Assembly (NCBI RefSeq): GCF_029338375.1
Contig: NZ_CP119804.1
Coordinates: 1,756,955 to 1,820,954, forward strand
Origin: Halorussus lipolyticus
GTDB taxonomy: Archaea; Halobacteriota; Halobacteria; Halobacteriales; Haladaptataceae
Length of the DNA stretch: 64,000 nucleotides
Direction: 5' to 3'
Below, piece by piece: positions 8,460-18,221 of the stretch (positions are counted from its first letter, which is position 1; each line of letters starts with the position of its first letter). Position numbers and translations under genes: made by a program. The notes beneath the pieces are model-generated. The model worked only from the letters and a program-made list of their open reading frames with translations. It was not told the origin of the DNA and did no database searches.

Positions 8460-10001
8460 TCAGGACTGCCAGTAGGCCGGGGTCAGCAGGACCAACACCG
8501 GCAGAATCTCCAACCGGCCGATCCACATCAGGAATACCATGAACAGTTTCGAGGTCCACGGGAAAGGCAGGTAGTTGTTCATCGGCCCGACCATGCCGAA
8601 GCCCGGACCCACGTTGCCGAGGGTCGCGGCCACCGCGCTCATCGCGTCGAGCGCGACGATGCTCGTCCCGGTGCGGGCCGCGTCGAGGTACACCAGCAGG
8701 CCTGCCACGAAGAAGATGACGAAGTACAGCAGGGTGAAGGCGTAGATGCCCCGGACCGCGCGCTCGTCCAGCGACCGGCCGCCGAGTCGAACCGGGCGGA
8801 CCGCCTCGGGGTGGACCGTGGTGAACAACTCGCGCTTGAGGGACTTGAGGATGACCAGCCACCGCACGATTTTGACGGCACCGCCGGTCGAACCCGCCGA
8901 CCCGCCGATGAACAGCGCCATGAACAGCACGTACTGGGCCGGAGTGCCCCACGTGTTGAAGTCCATGCTGGCGTACCCCGTGGTCGTCACGAGCGAGGCC
9001 ACCTGAAACACCGCGTGGCGCGCCGCCTTCTCCAGATTCCCGGCGACGGGACCGACGACAGCGGACTCGGCCGTTCCGCCGACGAACAGCAGGAGCGCGA
9101 GGAGGCCCGAGAACACCGCCAGCACGCCGACGTAGAAGCGGAACTCGTGGTCCTCGCCGAAGACTTCGAGTTCGCCGTTCAGCGCGTGCCAGAACAGCGC
9201 GAAGTTGGTCCCCGCCGCCACCATGAACGGGATTATCAGCCACTGGACTGCGGCCGAGAACGCCTCGATGCTCCTCGCCGCCGGGGAGAACCCGCCGGTC
9301 GCCATCGTGGTGAACCCGTGGGCCACCGACTGGTAGAGGGTCATGTTCGGCGCGAGGCCGACGAGGTGGAGCGAGAACAGCAGGCCCATTTCGAGCGCGG
9401 TGATGCCCAGATACGCCTTCCAGAGCGCGCGGGCCGTCTCGGCGATGCGGGGCGTGAGCTTCTGGATGCCGGGACCGGGGGCCTCGGCGTCCATCAGTTG
9501 CGCACCACCCACCGAGAGTTCGGGCAGGATGGCGACTGCGAGGACGACGATGCCCATCCCACCGAGCCACTGGGTCTGCTGACGCCACATCATCAGCGCC
9601 CGAGAGTGGTCCTCGAAGCCGATGTTTGCCATCACGGTCGCTCCGGTCGTCGTGAACCCGCTCATCGTCTCGAACAGCGCGTTGACCGGGTGGGCGACCG
9701 TTCCCTCGCCCGCGATGACGTAGGGCGCGGCCCCGATTATCGAGACGCCGAGCCACGTCAGCGCGACCATCAGGAACCCCTCGCGCGCCCCGAGGTCCGG
9801 GTCGTCGTCCAACTGTTCGAGGCTCCACCCGACCGCGACGGCGAGCGCCATCGACGCGAGGAAGGTGGTTACGCCGTCGCCGTAGAAGATGGCGAGGACG
9901 AGCGGGAAGACCATCGCCACCGCTAGCCACTTGACGACCGTACCGACCAGACTGCAACTCGCTCGCCAGTCCACCCGCAAGTTCAGCATCGACTGAGCCA
10001 T
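8460..10001 (-). CDS. trkH: TrkH-family potassium uptake channel
   Basis: The 513-residue integral membrane protein has the four-fold M1-P-M2 repeat of TrkH/KtrB channels. Selectivity-filter regions are visible as FTTTGATV, TMATGGFSP, TTTGYASMD and TLGNVGPG, each carrying the key glycine. It imports K+ together with a cytosolic TrkA regulator, whose gene lies directly upstream (15-base gap, same strand). The pair is therefore a trkA-trkH operon. A second trkH lies at 13433-15013. Confidence 0.92.
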   Translation of the reverse strand: MAQSMLNLRVDWRASCSLVGTVVKWLAVAMVFPLVLAIFYGDGVTTFLASMALAVAVGWSLEQLDDDPDLGAREGFLMVALTWLGVSIIGAAPYVIAGEGTVAHPVNALFETMSGFTTTGATVMANIGFEDHSRALMMWRQQTQWLGGMGIVVLAVAILPELSVGGAQLMDAEAPGPGIQKLTPRIAETARALWKAYLGITALEMGLLFSLHLVGLAPNMTLYQSVAHGFTTMATGGFSPAARSIEAFSAAVQWLIIPFMVAAGTNFALFWHALNGELEVFGEDHEFRFYVGVLAVFSGLLALLLFVGGTAESAVVGPVAGNLEKAARHAVFQVASLVTTTGYASMDFNTWGTPAQYVLFMALFIGGSAGSTGGAVKIVRWLVILKSLKRELFTTVHPEAVRPVRLGGRSLDERAVRGIYAFTLLYFVIFFVAGLLVYLDAARTGTSIVALDAMSAVAATLGNVGPGFGMVGPMNNYLPFPWTSKLFMVFLMWIGRLEILPVLVLLTPAYWQS

Positions 10002-10016
10002 CCTATTATAAACCCA

Positions 10017-11360
10017 TCATAACTGCGAAGTCACTTCTTCCAGCACGTCTCCCTCCACGAAGACGACCACGTGGTCCCCGGTTTGGATAACCGTGTCACC
10101 CCGCGGCACCACGAACTCCTCGTTTCTGGTAATCGCGCCGACTACGAACCCCTCGGGCATGTCGGCGACTGCCTCCCGGATGGGTCGGCCCACGAGCGCC
10201 GAGTCGCCGTCTACCTCGACTTCGAGGACCTCGGCCTTGTCGTTCTCGATGAGCGCGACGTTCTCGGTGTGGAGTTCGCGGGTGAACCGCGTAATCTCCT
10301 CGGCGGTGACCTCGCGGGGGTTGACGCCCACGTCCACGCCGACCGTCTCGAACAGGCTGACGTACTCGGTGGTCTCGACGATTGCGACAGTCCGGTGCGC
10401 GCCGAGTTGCTTGGCCAGCACCGAGACCAGCAGGTTCTTCTCGTCGCTTTCGAGCGCGGCGACCACGGCGTCGGCCTCGTCCACGTGTTCTCTGGCGAGG
10501 AACTCGGCGTCGGTCGCATCGTTCTCCATGACCACGGTGTTGGGCAACTCCTCGGCCAACTCTCGGGCCCGGTCGTGGTCCTGCTCGATGAGTCGGGGGT
10601 GGAGACCGCGCTCCTCCAGCAGACGGGCGGTGTGGTAGCCGATTTCGCTCCCGCCGATGATAACCAAGTCCTCGTTGTTGGAGGGCGTCTGGTTCGGCGC
10701 GAGTTCGCGGGCGAACTCTTGGACGCTTCCGGGACTCCCGATGACGACCACCCTGTCGCCGGCCCGGATGCGGGTGTTTCCGCGAGGAATCTCCACGTCA
10801 CCGTTACGCAGGAGCGCCGCGAACGTCAGCGAGTCGAAGCGGTCGGCCTCGCTCACGGTCTGGTCGGCGACCGGACTCTCGTCGCCGACCTCGAACTCGG
10901 CCATCTGGACCGCGCCGCCCGCGAAGGGGTCTACGTCCCGCGCGGCGGGCAGGCCGATGACCCGAACGATGTCTTGGGCGGTCAGCAGATTCGAACAGAC
11001 CATGAAGTCCACGCCGAAGGCCCGCTGGTCCTCGGCGTGTTGCCACGTTTCGAGGTAATCGACGTTTTTGACCCGCGCGATGGTGAACGGGTCGTCCACG
11101 GTCTTGGCGGTGCCGCAGGCCACCAGATTCGTCTCGTCTTCGTCGGTGCTGGCGATTATCATGTCGGCGTCGTCGATGCCGGCCTCCCGAAGCGTCGCAA
11201 TCGAAGTTCCGTCGCCTTGGATGGCCAGCACGTCCTCGGAGTAGGTCAGGGCGTCCACTCGTTCGCCGTCCACGTCCACGACCACGACCTCGTGACTGTC
11301 CGCGAGGCTGGAGGCGATGGAGGAGCCGACCTCACCTGCGCCGATAATGATAACGCGCAT
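10017..11360 (-). CDS. trkA: Trk potassium system regulator TrkA
   Basis: The 447-residue cytosolic gating subunit has two RCK-type halves. The first Rossmann fold opens at MRVIIIGAGEVGSSIASSLA (GAGEVG), the second near residue 226 (DLVIIGGSEIGYHTARLLEE). Each is followed by a TrkA-C domain; the last contains GFVVGAITRNEEFVVPRGD. Nucleotide binding (NAD+/NADH or ATP/ADP) is expected to gate the channel. The start at 11360 is set by the Rossmann strand and a good ribosome binding site. It is first in the operon with trkH. Confidence 0.93.
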   Translation of the reverse strand: MRVIIIGAGEVGSSIASSLADSHEVVVVDVDGERVDALTYSEDVLAIQGDGTSIATLREAGIDDADMIIASTDEDETNLVACGTAKTVDDPFTIARVKNVDYLETWQHAEDQRAFGVDFMVCSNLLTAQDIVRVIGLPAARDVDPFAGGAVQMAEFEVGDESPVADQTVSEADRFDSLTFAALLRNGDVEIPRGNTRIRAGDRVVVIGSPGSVQEFARELAPNQTPSNNEDLVIIGGSEIGYHTARLLEERGLHPRLIEQDHDRARELAEELPNTVVMENDATDAEFLAREHVDEADAVVAALESDEKNLLVSVLAKQLGAHRTVAIVETTEYVSLFETVGVDVGVNPREVTAEEITRFTRELHTENVALIENDKAEVLEVEVDGDSALVGRPIREAVADMPEGFVVGAITRNEEFVVPRGDTVIQTGDHVVVFVEGDVLEEVTSQL

Positions 11361-11366
11361 CAGTAA

Positions 11367-11373
11367 TCCTCCC
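11367..11373 (-). promoter_or_regulatory. Shine-Dalgarno site of trkA
   Basis: On the minus strand GGGAGGA lies six bases before the trkA ATG at 11360. It decides the start over the longer open frame that continues upstream to 11543. Strong SD sites are uncommon among the mostly leaderless genes of this window. Confidence 0.6.
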
Positions 11374-11548
11374 TCATTCTTGGCGACTTTTGCGAGGCCC
11401 GCGGTATGACTATTTCCTTTCGTGCCCGCGACGGCGATTCGACCGGTCCGGTGGCGAGCGGACGCCGCACCACCGCTGGTCGCGGTTGGCTCGTGAGGAC
11501 AGTCGGTCGGTCCTCGGCGTGGAGAGTCGGTCCTCGGCGACACAGAGA

Positions 11549-11601
11549 AACAAAAATGATTGCCAAGAATATAATTACAATTCAGAAAGAAATAATTATA
11601 T
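11549..11601. other. AT-rich spacer between trkA and the Tat protein gene
   Basis: The 290-base gap 11361-11651 holds no gene. Its AT-rich part lies downstream of the stop at 11652 and upstream of trkA. On the minus strand it contains T-rich runs that could terminate the Tat-gene transcript, and AT boxes that could serve trkA. Confidence 0.35.
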
Positions 11602-11651
11602 AGCTAACGACGGCGGCCGCGGGCGTCACACGACCGCCGAGGAGCGGCGAT

Positions 11652-12473
11652 TCAGAACGGGGGCGCGTTCGAGGAGACGAGCGACGACGCCTGCGCGTTC
11701 GAGACGCGCTTGGCCACCGAAGTCGGGAACCGGTTGGCGCTCCCGTTCACGACGAGGTTGTCGTAGAACAGGTCGAGGACGACGGGGTTCACCGCGTCGC
11801 CGTGACCGACGCCGACCCGCACGAGGAGCGCGTCGTCGCCGAACCGCTCGACCACGTTTCCGAAGGTCTCGCCGTCGTAGTCCTCCTCGATGGCGGTGTA
11901 CTCGAACCACTGGCCCGACCCACTGCCGGTCATCCGGGACAGCACGTCGAAGGTGGTCCACCGTTCGGCGCTCCCGCCCGCGCCGACTGTCAGATACATC
12001 CCGTGGCGACCGTCATCGTTCTCGACCACCACGAACGTCTGGTCGGGCGCGATGCCCGTGTCGTCCGGTCCCGCGTAGTAGTCGTAGGTGAGGTCGGTCA
12101 ACCCGCCCAGCGTCGTCTCGGCGTCTGGCGCGGCTATCGACGCCGCGTAATCGACCGTCGAGTTCCCGTCGGAGGTGACGTGAATCGGGTCGGGATGCGC
12201 GTCGTCGCGCACCTCGTCGGGCGCGGACTCGACTCGCGCGGCGTACTCGCCGTCGTCGTTGAGGTCGAACAGGGTGACTCCCGGCGAGAGCGACGTGTCC
12301 ACCTGCTGGTTCGTCGCCCCGCGAGGAGTCTCCTCGGCGTTGCTCCCGACCGCACCGCCCTTCCTGCGACCATCACCGACCGCACCGCTGTTCCCGGCCG
12401 CCGTTCCACCCCCGGCCGCCCCCGCGACCAGCGCGCCGATGCCTTTCAAGACCGCCCGTCGCTCCCGATTCAT
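11652..12473 (-). CDS. Tat-exported hypothetical protein
   Basis: The 273-residue protein has a twin-arginine-like N-terminus (MNRERRAVLKGIGALVAGAA) and then an acidic secreted domain with several DxD/N stretches, such as LFDLNDDGEYAAR. This resembles haloarchaeal extracellular beta-rich proteins. The start is the ATG at 12473; the upstream frame is Arg-rich non-protein. No enzyme motif is recognised. It lies 68 bases downstream of another Tat substrate (12542-13216), probably in one transcript. Confidence 0.7.
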   Translation of the reverse strand: MNRERRAVLKGIGALVAGAAGGGTAAGNSGAVGDGRRKGGAVGSNAEETPRGATNQQVDTSLSPGVTLFDLNDDGEYAARVESAPDEVRDDAHPDPIHVTSDGNSTVDYAASIAAPDAETTLGGLTDLTYDYYAGPDDTGIAPDQTFVVVENDDGRHGMYLTVGAGGSAERWTTFDVLSRMTGSGSGQWFEYTAIEEDYDGETFGNVVERFGDDALLVRVGVGHGDAVNPVVLDLFYDNLVVNGSANRFPTSVAKRVSNAQASSLVSSNAPPF

Positions 12474-12541
12474 GGTATCTGACACGACCTCCGCCCGCTT
12501 ATGCTTACGGCCCGAATCGCCCACTGCGAGGAGGCCCACGA

Positions 12542-13216
12542 CTAGCCGTCGATGTCGAGGGTCACCTTCAGCGGCCCGTCGGCGCTGTCGAACGCCAGCG
12601 ACCCCGAGTACCGGTAGTCGTCCACCGGGTCCGGGTTGCCGCCTATCGACCCGCCGACCTTGCCCCGCACGACGTTGCCGTCGATTACGTCCACGCCGAG
12701 CGTCCCGGCTTGGGCACCCTTCTCGACCCGTCCGGAGACCCGGAACTTGTAGGCGACGCGCTCGCCTTTGGCCTCGATGCGGATTCTGTTCGGGAGTTGG
12801 CCGCCGCCGGTGTCGCCGCCGCTCGTCGTGTCCCGGAACAATTCGCCGTTGACGAACACCTTGCCCGGCCCGTCGAGTTCCAGACTCTCCGGGTCGCCGG
12901 TGAACAGCCAACTGTCGCACCGCCCCTCAGAGACCGCTCCTCTGGCGGAGCTTTCGCTGAGGATTTCGTCGTAACTGTCGCTCTCGTAGGTGCCGCCCCG
13001 CATCACCTCGCCGGTCACGCTGACCTCGTAACTGAACGTCTCGCTCCCGACTGCGCAGAACGTGATTTCGTTCTCGCCCGCGGCGCTCGCAGTCCCGGCG
13101 AGTCCCGCTCCGGCGAGGCCCGCGACAGCGGTCCCTTTCAGCACCGAGCGTCGGTCGATGCGTCCCTCGGTGGATTCTTCGCTCGTCTGTTCTCCGTCTC
13201 GCTGTGAGTCGTTCAT
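12542..13216 (-). CDS. Tat-exported hypothetical protein
   Basis: The 224-residue protein carries a Tat signal (RIDRRSVLKGTAVAGLAGAG, about residues 19-38) ending near TASA-AGENE. The mature part is beta-rich with two Cys, for example ITFCAVGSETFSYEVSVTGE and VNGELFRDTTSGGDTGGGQ. No catalytic motif is seen. It lies directly upstream of the other Tat protein gene on the same strand. The function is unknown; the general form suggests a surface or cell-wall associated protein. Confidence 0.7.
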   Translation of the reverse strand: MNDSQRDGEQTSEESTEGRIDRRSVLKGTAVAGLAGAGLAGTASAAGENEITFCAVGSETFSYEVSVTGEVMRGGTYESDSYDEILSESSARGAVSEGRCDSWLFTGDPESLELDGPGKVFVNGELFRDTTSGGDTGGGQLPNRIRIEAKGERVAYKFRVSGRVEKGAQAGTLGVDVIDGNVVRGKVGGSIGGNPDPVDDYRYSGSLAFDSADGPLKVTLDIDG

Positions 13217-13432
13217 TGGTTTCCCACCCCGGTTGACCCTGACGCCCGCCGACCGTTTGAACCCGGACGCTCGTCAACCCAGATTTGGCCGTCTTGTCAC
13301 TGGATTAACCCAGATTCAATCGAGAAACGTCGCGTTTCCGAAATCAACGCCGGATGGAAGCCCCCGACGCCCGACCGCGCCGGGACCGGCCCGAACATCC
13401 TTTCGCAGGTGTAGCGACCGTCCTCCGGCGAT

Positions 13433-15013
13433 TCACCGCCGCCAGTAGGAGGGCGAGAGGACGACGAGGACCGAGAGAATCTCTAATCGACCGATCCACA
13501 TCAGAAATACCATGTAGAGTTTCGCCGGCCCCGAAAATCGGTTGAAGTTGTTCATGGGACCGACGATGCCGACGCCCGGCCCGACGTTGCCGAGGGTCGC
13601 AATCGACGCGCTCACCGATTCGATGGCCGAGATGTCGAGACCGATGCGGAGGCTGTCGAGGTAGATGAGTACCGACGAGAGGGCGAAGATGGAGATGAAA
13701 ATCATCACGAACACCAAGACGCTACTCACCAAATCGTCGTCGGCCACGTCGTCGGCCACCCGGATTGGGCGAACCGCCTCGGGGTGAATCGACGTGAACA
13801 CCTCGCGGGACATCGCCTTGCGGACGAGATACCAGCGAATTATCTTGATGGACCCGGCGGCCGAACCGGCCGACCCGCCGAGGAACATTGCGAACAGGAG
13901 CGCGAGTTGGGCCGATTGGTCCCACGTGTTGAAGTCCATGCTCGCGTACCCGGTGGTCGTGACGATGGCGACGGTCTGGAACACCGCCTGCCGGACCGAG
14001 TTTTCGAGCGCGCCAGCGAGCGGAGCGATATTCGTCGGTACTTCCGCGAGACCGACGCCCGAGAACAGCAGTATCGAAAAGAGGCCGCTCACGACGGCCA
14101 TCACGAGGAGATACGTCCGGAACTCCACGTTGTCGGTCAGGCGTCGGAGTTCGCCCTTCGAGACGTACCAGAACAGCGCGAAGTTCGTCCCCGCGACGAC
14201 CATGAAGAGGATGACCGCCCACTGAATCGCCGGGGAGAACGCCTCGACGCTTCGACCCTCGGGCGAGAATCCGCCGGTCGGGAGGGTGGTCAGCGCGTGG
14301 GCCACCGCGTTGTAGAAGTCCATGTTCGGCGCGACGCCCCACAGGTGAAGCCCGTAGTACACCAACACGGCGGCGAGCGTGAAGACGGCGTAGATTCCCC
14401 ACAGCGCGCGGGCCGTGTCCTGAATCCGGGGCGTAAGCTTGTCGATGGAGAGGCCGGGAGACTCCTCTCTGATGACTTGGGCACCGCCGACTGAGAGTTC
14501 GGGGAGGATGGCGACCATCAGGACGAGTATCCCCATGCCGCCGAGCCACTGGGTCAACTGCCGCCACATGAGTATCGACCGGGAGTGGCGGTCGAACGAG
14601 ATTTCCCCGAGGACGGTCGAACCGGTGGTCGTGAACCCGCTCATGCTCTCGAACAGCGCGTTGACCGGGTGGGCGACCGTTCCCTCGCCCGCGATGAGAT
14701 ACGGGAGCATTCCGACGAGCGGGACGACCAACCACGTGAGGCTGACGAACAGGAAGGCCTCGCGGTGGCCCAAGTCCGGTTCGTGTTGGAGCCGTTCGAG
14801 GGCCACCCCGAGTCCGACCATCACCCCCGACGTGACCAGAAACGGTACCACGTTCTCGCCGTAGTAGAGCGCGACGACGACCGGGAGAAGTAACGTTATC
14901 GACAAATACTTGAGCGTCGTTCCGACGAGCGCGAGACTCGATTTGTAGCCGATGTACTCCCCGAAATTCGAGTGCAAGAGTCCACTCGATGTTTCTAGAA
15001 GGTCGAAACCCAT
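13433..15013 (-). CDS. trkH: TrkH-family potassium uptake channel (second copy)
   Basis: The 526-residue TrkH channel is clearly paralogous to the one at 8460-10001. The four filter regions are FTTTGSTV, TLPTGGFSP, TTTGYASMD and TLGNVGPGVG. A TTG three bases upstream is possible, but ATG at 15013 is preferred. No trkA is adjacent, so this copy must use the TrkA at 10017-11360 or another one. Its N-terminus (GFDLLETSSGLLHSNFGEYI) is about 20 residues longer than that of the first copy. Confidence 0.91.
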   Translation of the reverse strand: MGFDLLETSSGLLHSNFGEYIGYKSSLALVGTTLKYLSITLLLPVVVALYYGENVVPFLVTSGVMVGLGVALERLQHEPDLGHREAFLFVSLTWLVVPLVGMLPYLIAGEGTVAHPVNALFESMSGFTTTGSTVLGEISFDRHSRSILMWRQLTQWLGGMGILVLMVAILPELSVGGAQVIREESPGLSIDKLTPRIQDTARALWGIYAVFTLAAVLVYYGLHLWGVAPNMDFYNAVAHALTTLPTGGFSPEGRSVEAFSPAIQWAVILFMVVAGTNFALFWYVSKGELRRLTDNVEFRTYLLVMAVVSGLFSILLFSGVGLAEVPTNIAPLAGALENSVRQAVFQTVAIVTTTGYASMDFNTWDQSAQLALLFAMFLGGSAGSAAGSIKIIRWYLVRKAMSREVFTSIHPEAVRPIRVADDVADDDLVSSVLVFVMIFISIFALSSVLIYLDSLRIGLDISAIESVSASIATLGNVGPGVGIVGPMNNFNRFSGPAKLYMVFLMWIGRLEILSVLVVLSPSYWRR

Positions 15014-15143
15014 CAATCACATCTTATTTGGCTCGGTAATAAGGAGTTTGGCTCTCGATTCTCGCAGTGTCCGGCGACGCCTACTCGCCACGTGCGTCGC
15101 CCGGCCAACCACCTGCCGTGCAAACCCCTCGGAAATCGAGTCC

Positions 15144-15953
15144 CTACTCCTCGAACGACAGCGGTTCGGCGCGCTCCCACCGCGGCGCGAACGTTTCCCG
15201 AACGCCCGCCGCGAACTCGGGGTCTTTCATGTCTATCATGGCGAAGGCCTCGTCCGGATTGAGGGGGTTGGCCACCTCGATACAGACCTCCACGTCGTCG
15301 ATGAGGTTGAACGTCCCTCGCAGACCCTCGGCGGTCCGCACCGCGAATCTGGGGTGGTCGGCGAACGTCTCAGCGTAGCGTTCGCCCACGCTCGGCGGGA
15401 GCGTCTCCACCACGTCCGGCGAGAGGAGCAGGGAGACCTCGACACCCCGGTCTAAGGCGGCTTCGAGGTGCTGAGCCACCAAGTCGCCCACGTCGCCGAT
15501 GTCGAACTGGGCCGACGACCCGCCCGCGACCATCACGATTTGGTCGTCGGCCGCGTCGAGGCGCTCGACCAGCAGGTCCGTCGAGTCCTCGGGACCGACC
15601 GCGGCGGTCCAGAAGCCCTCCTCTACCGGGTCGCCCGCGTCGAGTTCGTCGGTGAGGTCCTCCACGATGGCCTCGTACTGGTCGGCTTGCTCCTCCAGTT
15701 CTTCGAGTTTGTCGTCCAGCAGACGATTCAGCGCCGTCTCGGGTTCGACCGCGACGTACTTCTTGGGCCGACTCGCGCTCTGGGAACGCGCGAGGTTGTG
15801 TGTCTCCAGACTGCTCAGTACGTCGTAAATGCGACCCATCGGCACGTCGCTCGCCCGCGACAACTCTTTGGCCGTTGTCGGCCCGGCGTCCAACAGGGAC
15901 CGGTACGCTCTCGCCTCGTACTCAGAGAGGCCGAGGTCTCGTAAACTCGCCAT
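15144..15953 (-). CDS. TrmB-family transcription regulator
   Basis: The 269-residue protein has an N-terminal TrmB winged HTH (LGLSEYEARAYRSLLDAG; ELSRASDVPMGRIYDVLSSL), a coiled linker (about residues 75-105) and a C-terminal phospholipase-D-like/sugar-sensing fold from residue 115 on. TrmB proteins usually control sugar uptake or central metabolism genes. The start at 15953 (MASLRDLGLSEYE) matches the family. No sugar genes are nearby. It lies upstream of trkH2 on the same strand with a 130-base gap. Confidence 0.85.
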   Translation of the reverse strand: MASLRDLGLSEYEARAYRSLLDAGPTTAKELSRASDVPMGRIYDVLSSLETHNLARSQSASRPKKYVAVEPETALNRLLDDKLEELEEQADQYEAIVEDLTDELDAGDPVEEGFWTAAVGPEDSTDLLVERLDAADDQIVMVAGGSSAQFDIGDVGDLVAQHLEAALDRGVEVSLLLSPDVVETLPPSVGERYAETFADHPRFAVRTAEGLRGTFNLIDDVEVCIEVANPLNPDEAFAMIDMKDPEFAAGVRETFAPRWERAEPLSFEE

Positions 15954-16180
15954 ATTGGGGCCAGACGCTCCCACCTCATAAACTCTCGGCTGGTTTGTTG
16001 TTGAAAGAGTGGAAAGTCGGTGAGGGCGGGGCGATGGACGGGCGCGTTCGAGAGATAAGACGATAAATACACATATAACGTAAAGATTATTATTTTCTAA
16101 AGAATTGCTTAGTTGTCTGTGTAGTCGCGGTCCGTGTTCTGAAACGAACGAAAAATGACTGTTCGTCGTCTTCGAGTTCG

Positions 16181-17968
16181 CTACTCGGTCAACTCGGCCA
16201 CGCGCTCGCTCAACTCCTCGGGCGAGGAGACCGGCCCACTCCGTTCCCCATCGACCACGACGTAGGCCGCACCCTCGTCGTACTCAGCGCCCGAGACGCC
16301 CGGCAGGACGACCTTCTCGTGGTCGGCGACCCGCATCCCCGCGCGGTGGAGGTCCGACCCCGCCTCGTCGGCGACTTCGATGACAAGGGGGTCCCGGCAG
16401 AGTCGCGCCGCGGCGGTGGCGTAGGCCGCGACCTGCACGCCGAGGCGGTCGGCGGCGTCGGCGAACGCCGCGATAGCGTCCGCGGCGGCCTCGCGGTACT
16501 CGTCGTCGCCGGTCATGACGGCGAGGTCCACGAGCGCGTCGGCGATTTCGGCGTTGTGGTCCAGCGGTCGGAGCGGTCGGTCGAGGAGGCCCGGTCCCTC
16601 CCGAGGACCGTCAACAAAGGCCCCCGATTCGTCCGCGCCGTCGTCGCGCAGATTCGCCAGCGCGTAGTCGGCGACTTCGCGGGCGGCGTCCAGATATTTC
16701 TCGTCGCCCGTGACCTGCCGGGCGGTCGTGAGCGCACCCAACAGGTGGGCGTGGTCGGCCAGCAGACCGGACTCGCTGGTCTCGTCCTCGTCGCCGAACT
16801 CCTCGGCGTCGAAGTGCGTAATCTCGCCCTCCTCGACTAACTCCGACAGCACGTAGTCCAGCGCGCGCTCGGCGTACTGGCGGGCGCGGTCGTCGTCGGT
16901 GTAGGCCGAGAAGGTGAGCAGGGCGTCGGCGGCCATCGCGTTCCAGTCGGCGAACGCGGTCGGGTCCACCGCGGGCGCGTCGGCGGCCTCGCGGTCGGCC
17001 GGTTCGAGGGCATAGTAGGGCGGTTCGCCGTCGCTCTCGGCAGATTCGTCCGCGGCGTCGTCGTCGCCGACCTCCTCGCCGAGGCTGATGTCCTCGCCGA
17101 TGGTGGCCCCGTCGCCGCCGTCGGGCAGGTCCGGCGAGTCGCCCGGCGCTTGGCTTCCGGCGAAGGCCTCACCGTTCCAGAGCGTCGTGGTCAGGTACTC
17201 GATGGTGCGCTCGGCCGGATTACGATAGGTCTCGTCGCCGGTGTAGAGGTAGGCGTTGGCGAACGCCCGAACCAGCGCGGCGTTGGTCGAGAGGAGTTTC
17301 TCGTGGTGGGCGTCGGACCAGTCTCTGCCCTCGGCGAACCGGAAGAACCCGCCGTCGTAGTCGTCGTAGAGGTGCTGGCTCACCGCCGAGAGGGTGGCCA
17401 GTCCCTGCTCGCGCTCTCGCTTCAGCGCGAACTCGACGGTCCGGGGCAGAGGGAACTTCTCGCTGTCGCCCCACCCGCCGTAGCTCTCGTCGAACTTGTC
17501 GCCCAACTGGCCCGCGACGAGGCGCTCGATTTCGGGCGATAGCTCCCCTGCTGGTGGGTCCTCGCGCAGGCTTCGGGGGATTCGGGCGGCGTCCTCGCCC
17601 TTGTGGGTCCAGAGGTCCCGGACGCGCTGGACGACTTGGCGCATCCCGTCGATGCCGAGGTAGGTCGAACCCGTCAGCAGGTCGCCGTCGGGCGTGCAGA
17701 AGACGTTCGACGGGAACCCGCCCATGTTGTACCGCTCCCGAACTCGGGGCTGGCGGTCGATGTCCACCCGGACCGGGACGAACGAGTCGTTGACGTTCGC
17801 GGCCACCATCGGGTTGCTGTAGGCCTCGCGGTCCATCTCGTGACACCACGAACACCACTCCGCGGAGAGCGAGAGAAGGACCGGTTTGTCGGCGTCTCGG
17901 GCCTCGGCGAAGGCCTCGTCGCCCCACTCGCGCCACTCGACTTTGGTCTCCTCGGCGCTGTCGTTCAT
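16181..17968 (-). CDS. DUF255 thioredoxin-fold/YyaL-like protein
   Basis: The 595-residue protein has an N-terminal thioredoxin-like DUF255 domain (about 1-150) with the double-cysteine motif WCSWCHEMDREAY (C39, C42). A six-hairpin glycosidase-like alpha/alpha barrel follows, as in YyaL/SPATA20 proteins. An acidic insert (around residues 300-340) interrupts the barrel region. The start at 17968 removes an Arg-rich non-protein extension. Enzymatic function in this family is not settled. It is divergent from the J-domain gene. Confidence 0.86.
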   Translation of the reverse strand: MNDSAEETKVEWREWGDEAFAEARDADKPVLLSLSAEWCSWCHEMDREAYSNPMVAANVNDSFVPVRVDIDRQPRVRERYNMGGFPSNVFCTPDGDLLTGSTYLGIDGMRQVVQRVRDLWTHKGEDAARIPRSLREDPPAGELSPEIERLVAGQLGDKFDESYGGWGDSEKFPLPRTVEFALKREREQGLATLSAVSQHLYDDYDGGFFRFAEGRDWSDAHHEKLLSTNAALVRAFANAYLYTGDETYRNPAERTIEYLTTTLWNGEAFAGSQAPGDSPDLPDGGDGATIGEDISLGEEVGDDDAADESAESDGEPPYYALEPADREAADAPAVDPTAFADWNAMAADALLTFSAYTDDDRARQYAERALDYVLSELVEEGEITHFDAEEFGDEDETSESGLLADHAHLLGALTTARQVTGDEKYLDAAREVADYALANLRDDGADESGAFVDGPREGPGLLDRPLRPLDHNAEIADALVDLAVMTGDDEYREAAADAIAAFADAADRLGVQVAAYATAAARLCRDPLVIEVADEAGSDLHRAGMRVADHEKVVLPGVSGAEYDEGAAYVVVDGERSGPVSSPEELSERVAELTE

Positions 17969-18221
17969 GTGCCGGGGTTGGTGGCGGGTCGGGATGGGTC
18001 TTGCTATGTCGAAACGCGCGAGGGAACGACTGTTTCCCGACTGCGGCCCCGTCTGCTCCTGCGGTTCCGAGTCCGAGGGTCTTCGAAACCGCAATCACGC
18101 CGATTCTCCCGGTTATCGGTTACACGCACGCGCCGTACATTAAATTATAACTGTGAACCCAAAAACGCGAACCACTGCCTTCAGCGGGACGCTTACAATC
18201 ACGCGCGCCTAAGACCCGAGC

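Noticed and set aside
8433..9926. Plus-strand open frame across trkH
   Set aside because: Its residues are Arg/His/Glu-rich and match nothing; it is the complement of the TrkH coding sequence.
15954..16180. AT-rich gap between the TrmB regulator and the DUF255 gene
   Set aside because: It contains T- and A-rich runs consistent with a promoter and terminator region, but no specific element could be supported.
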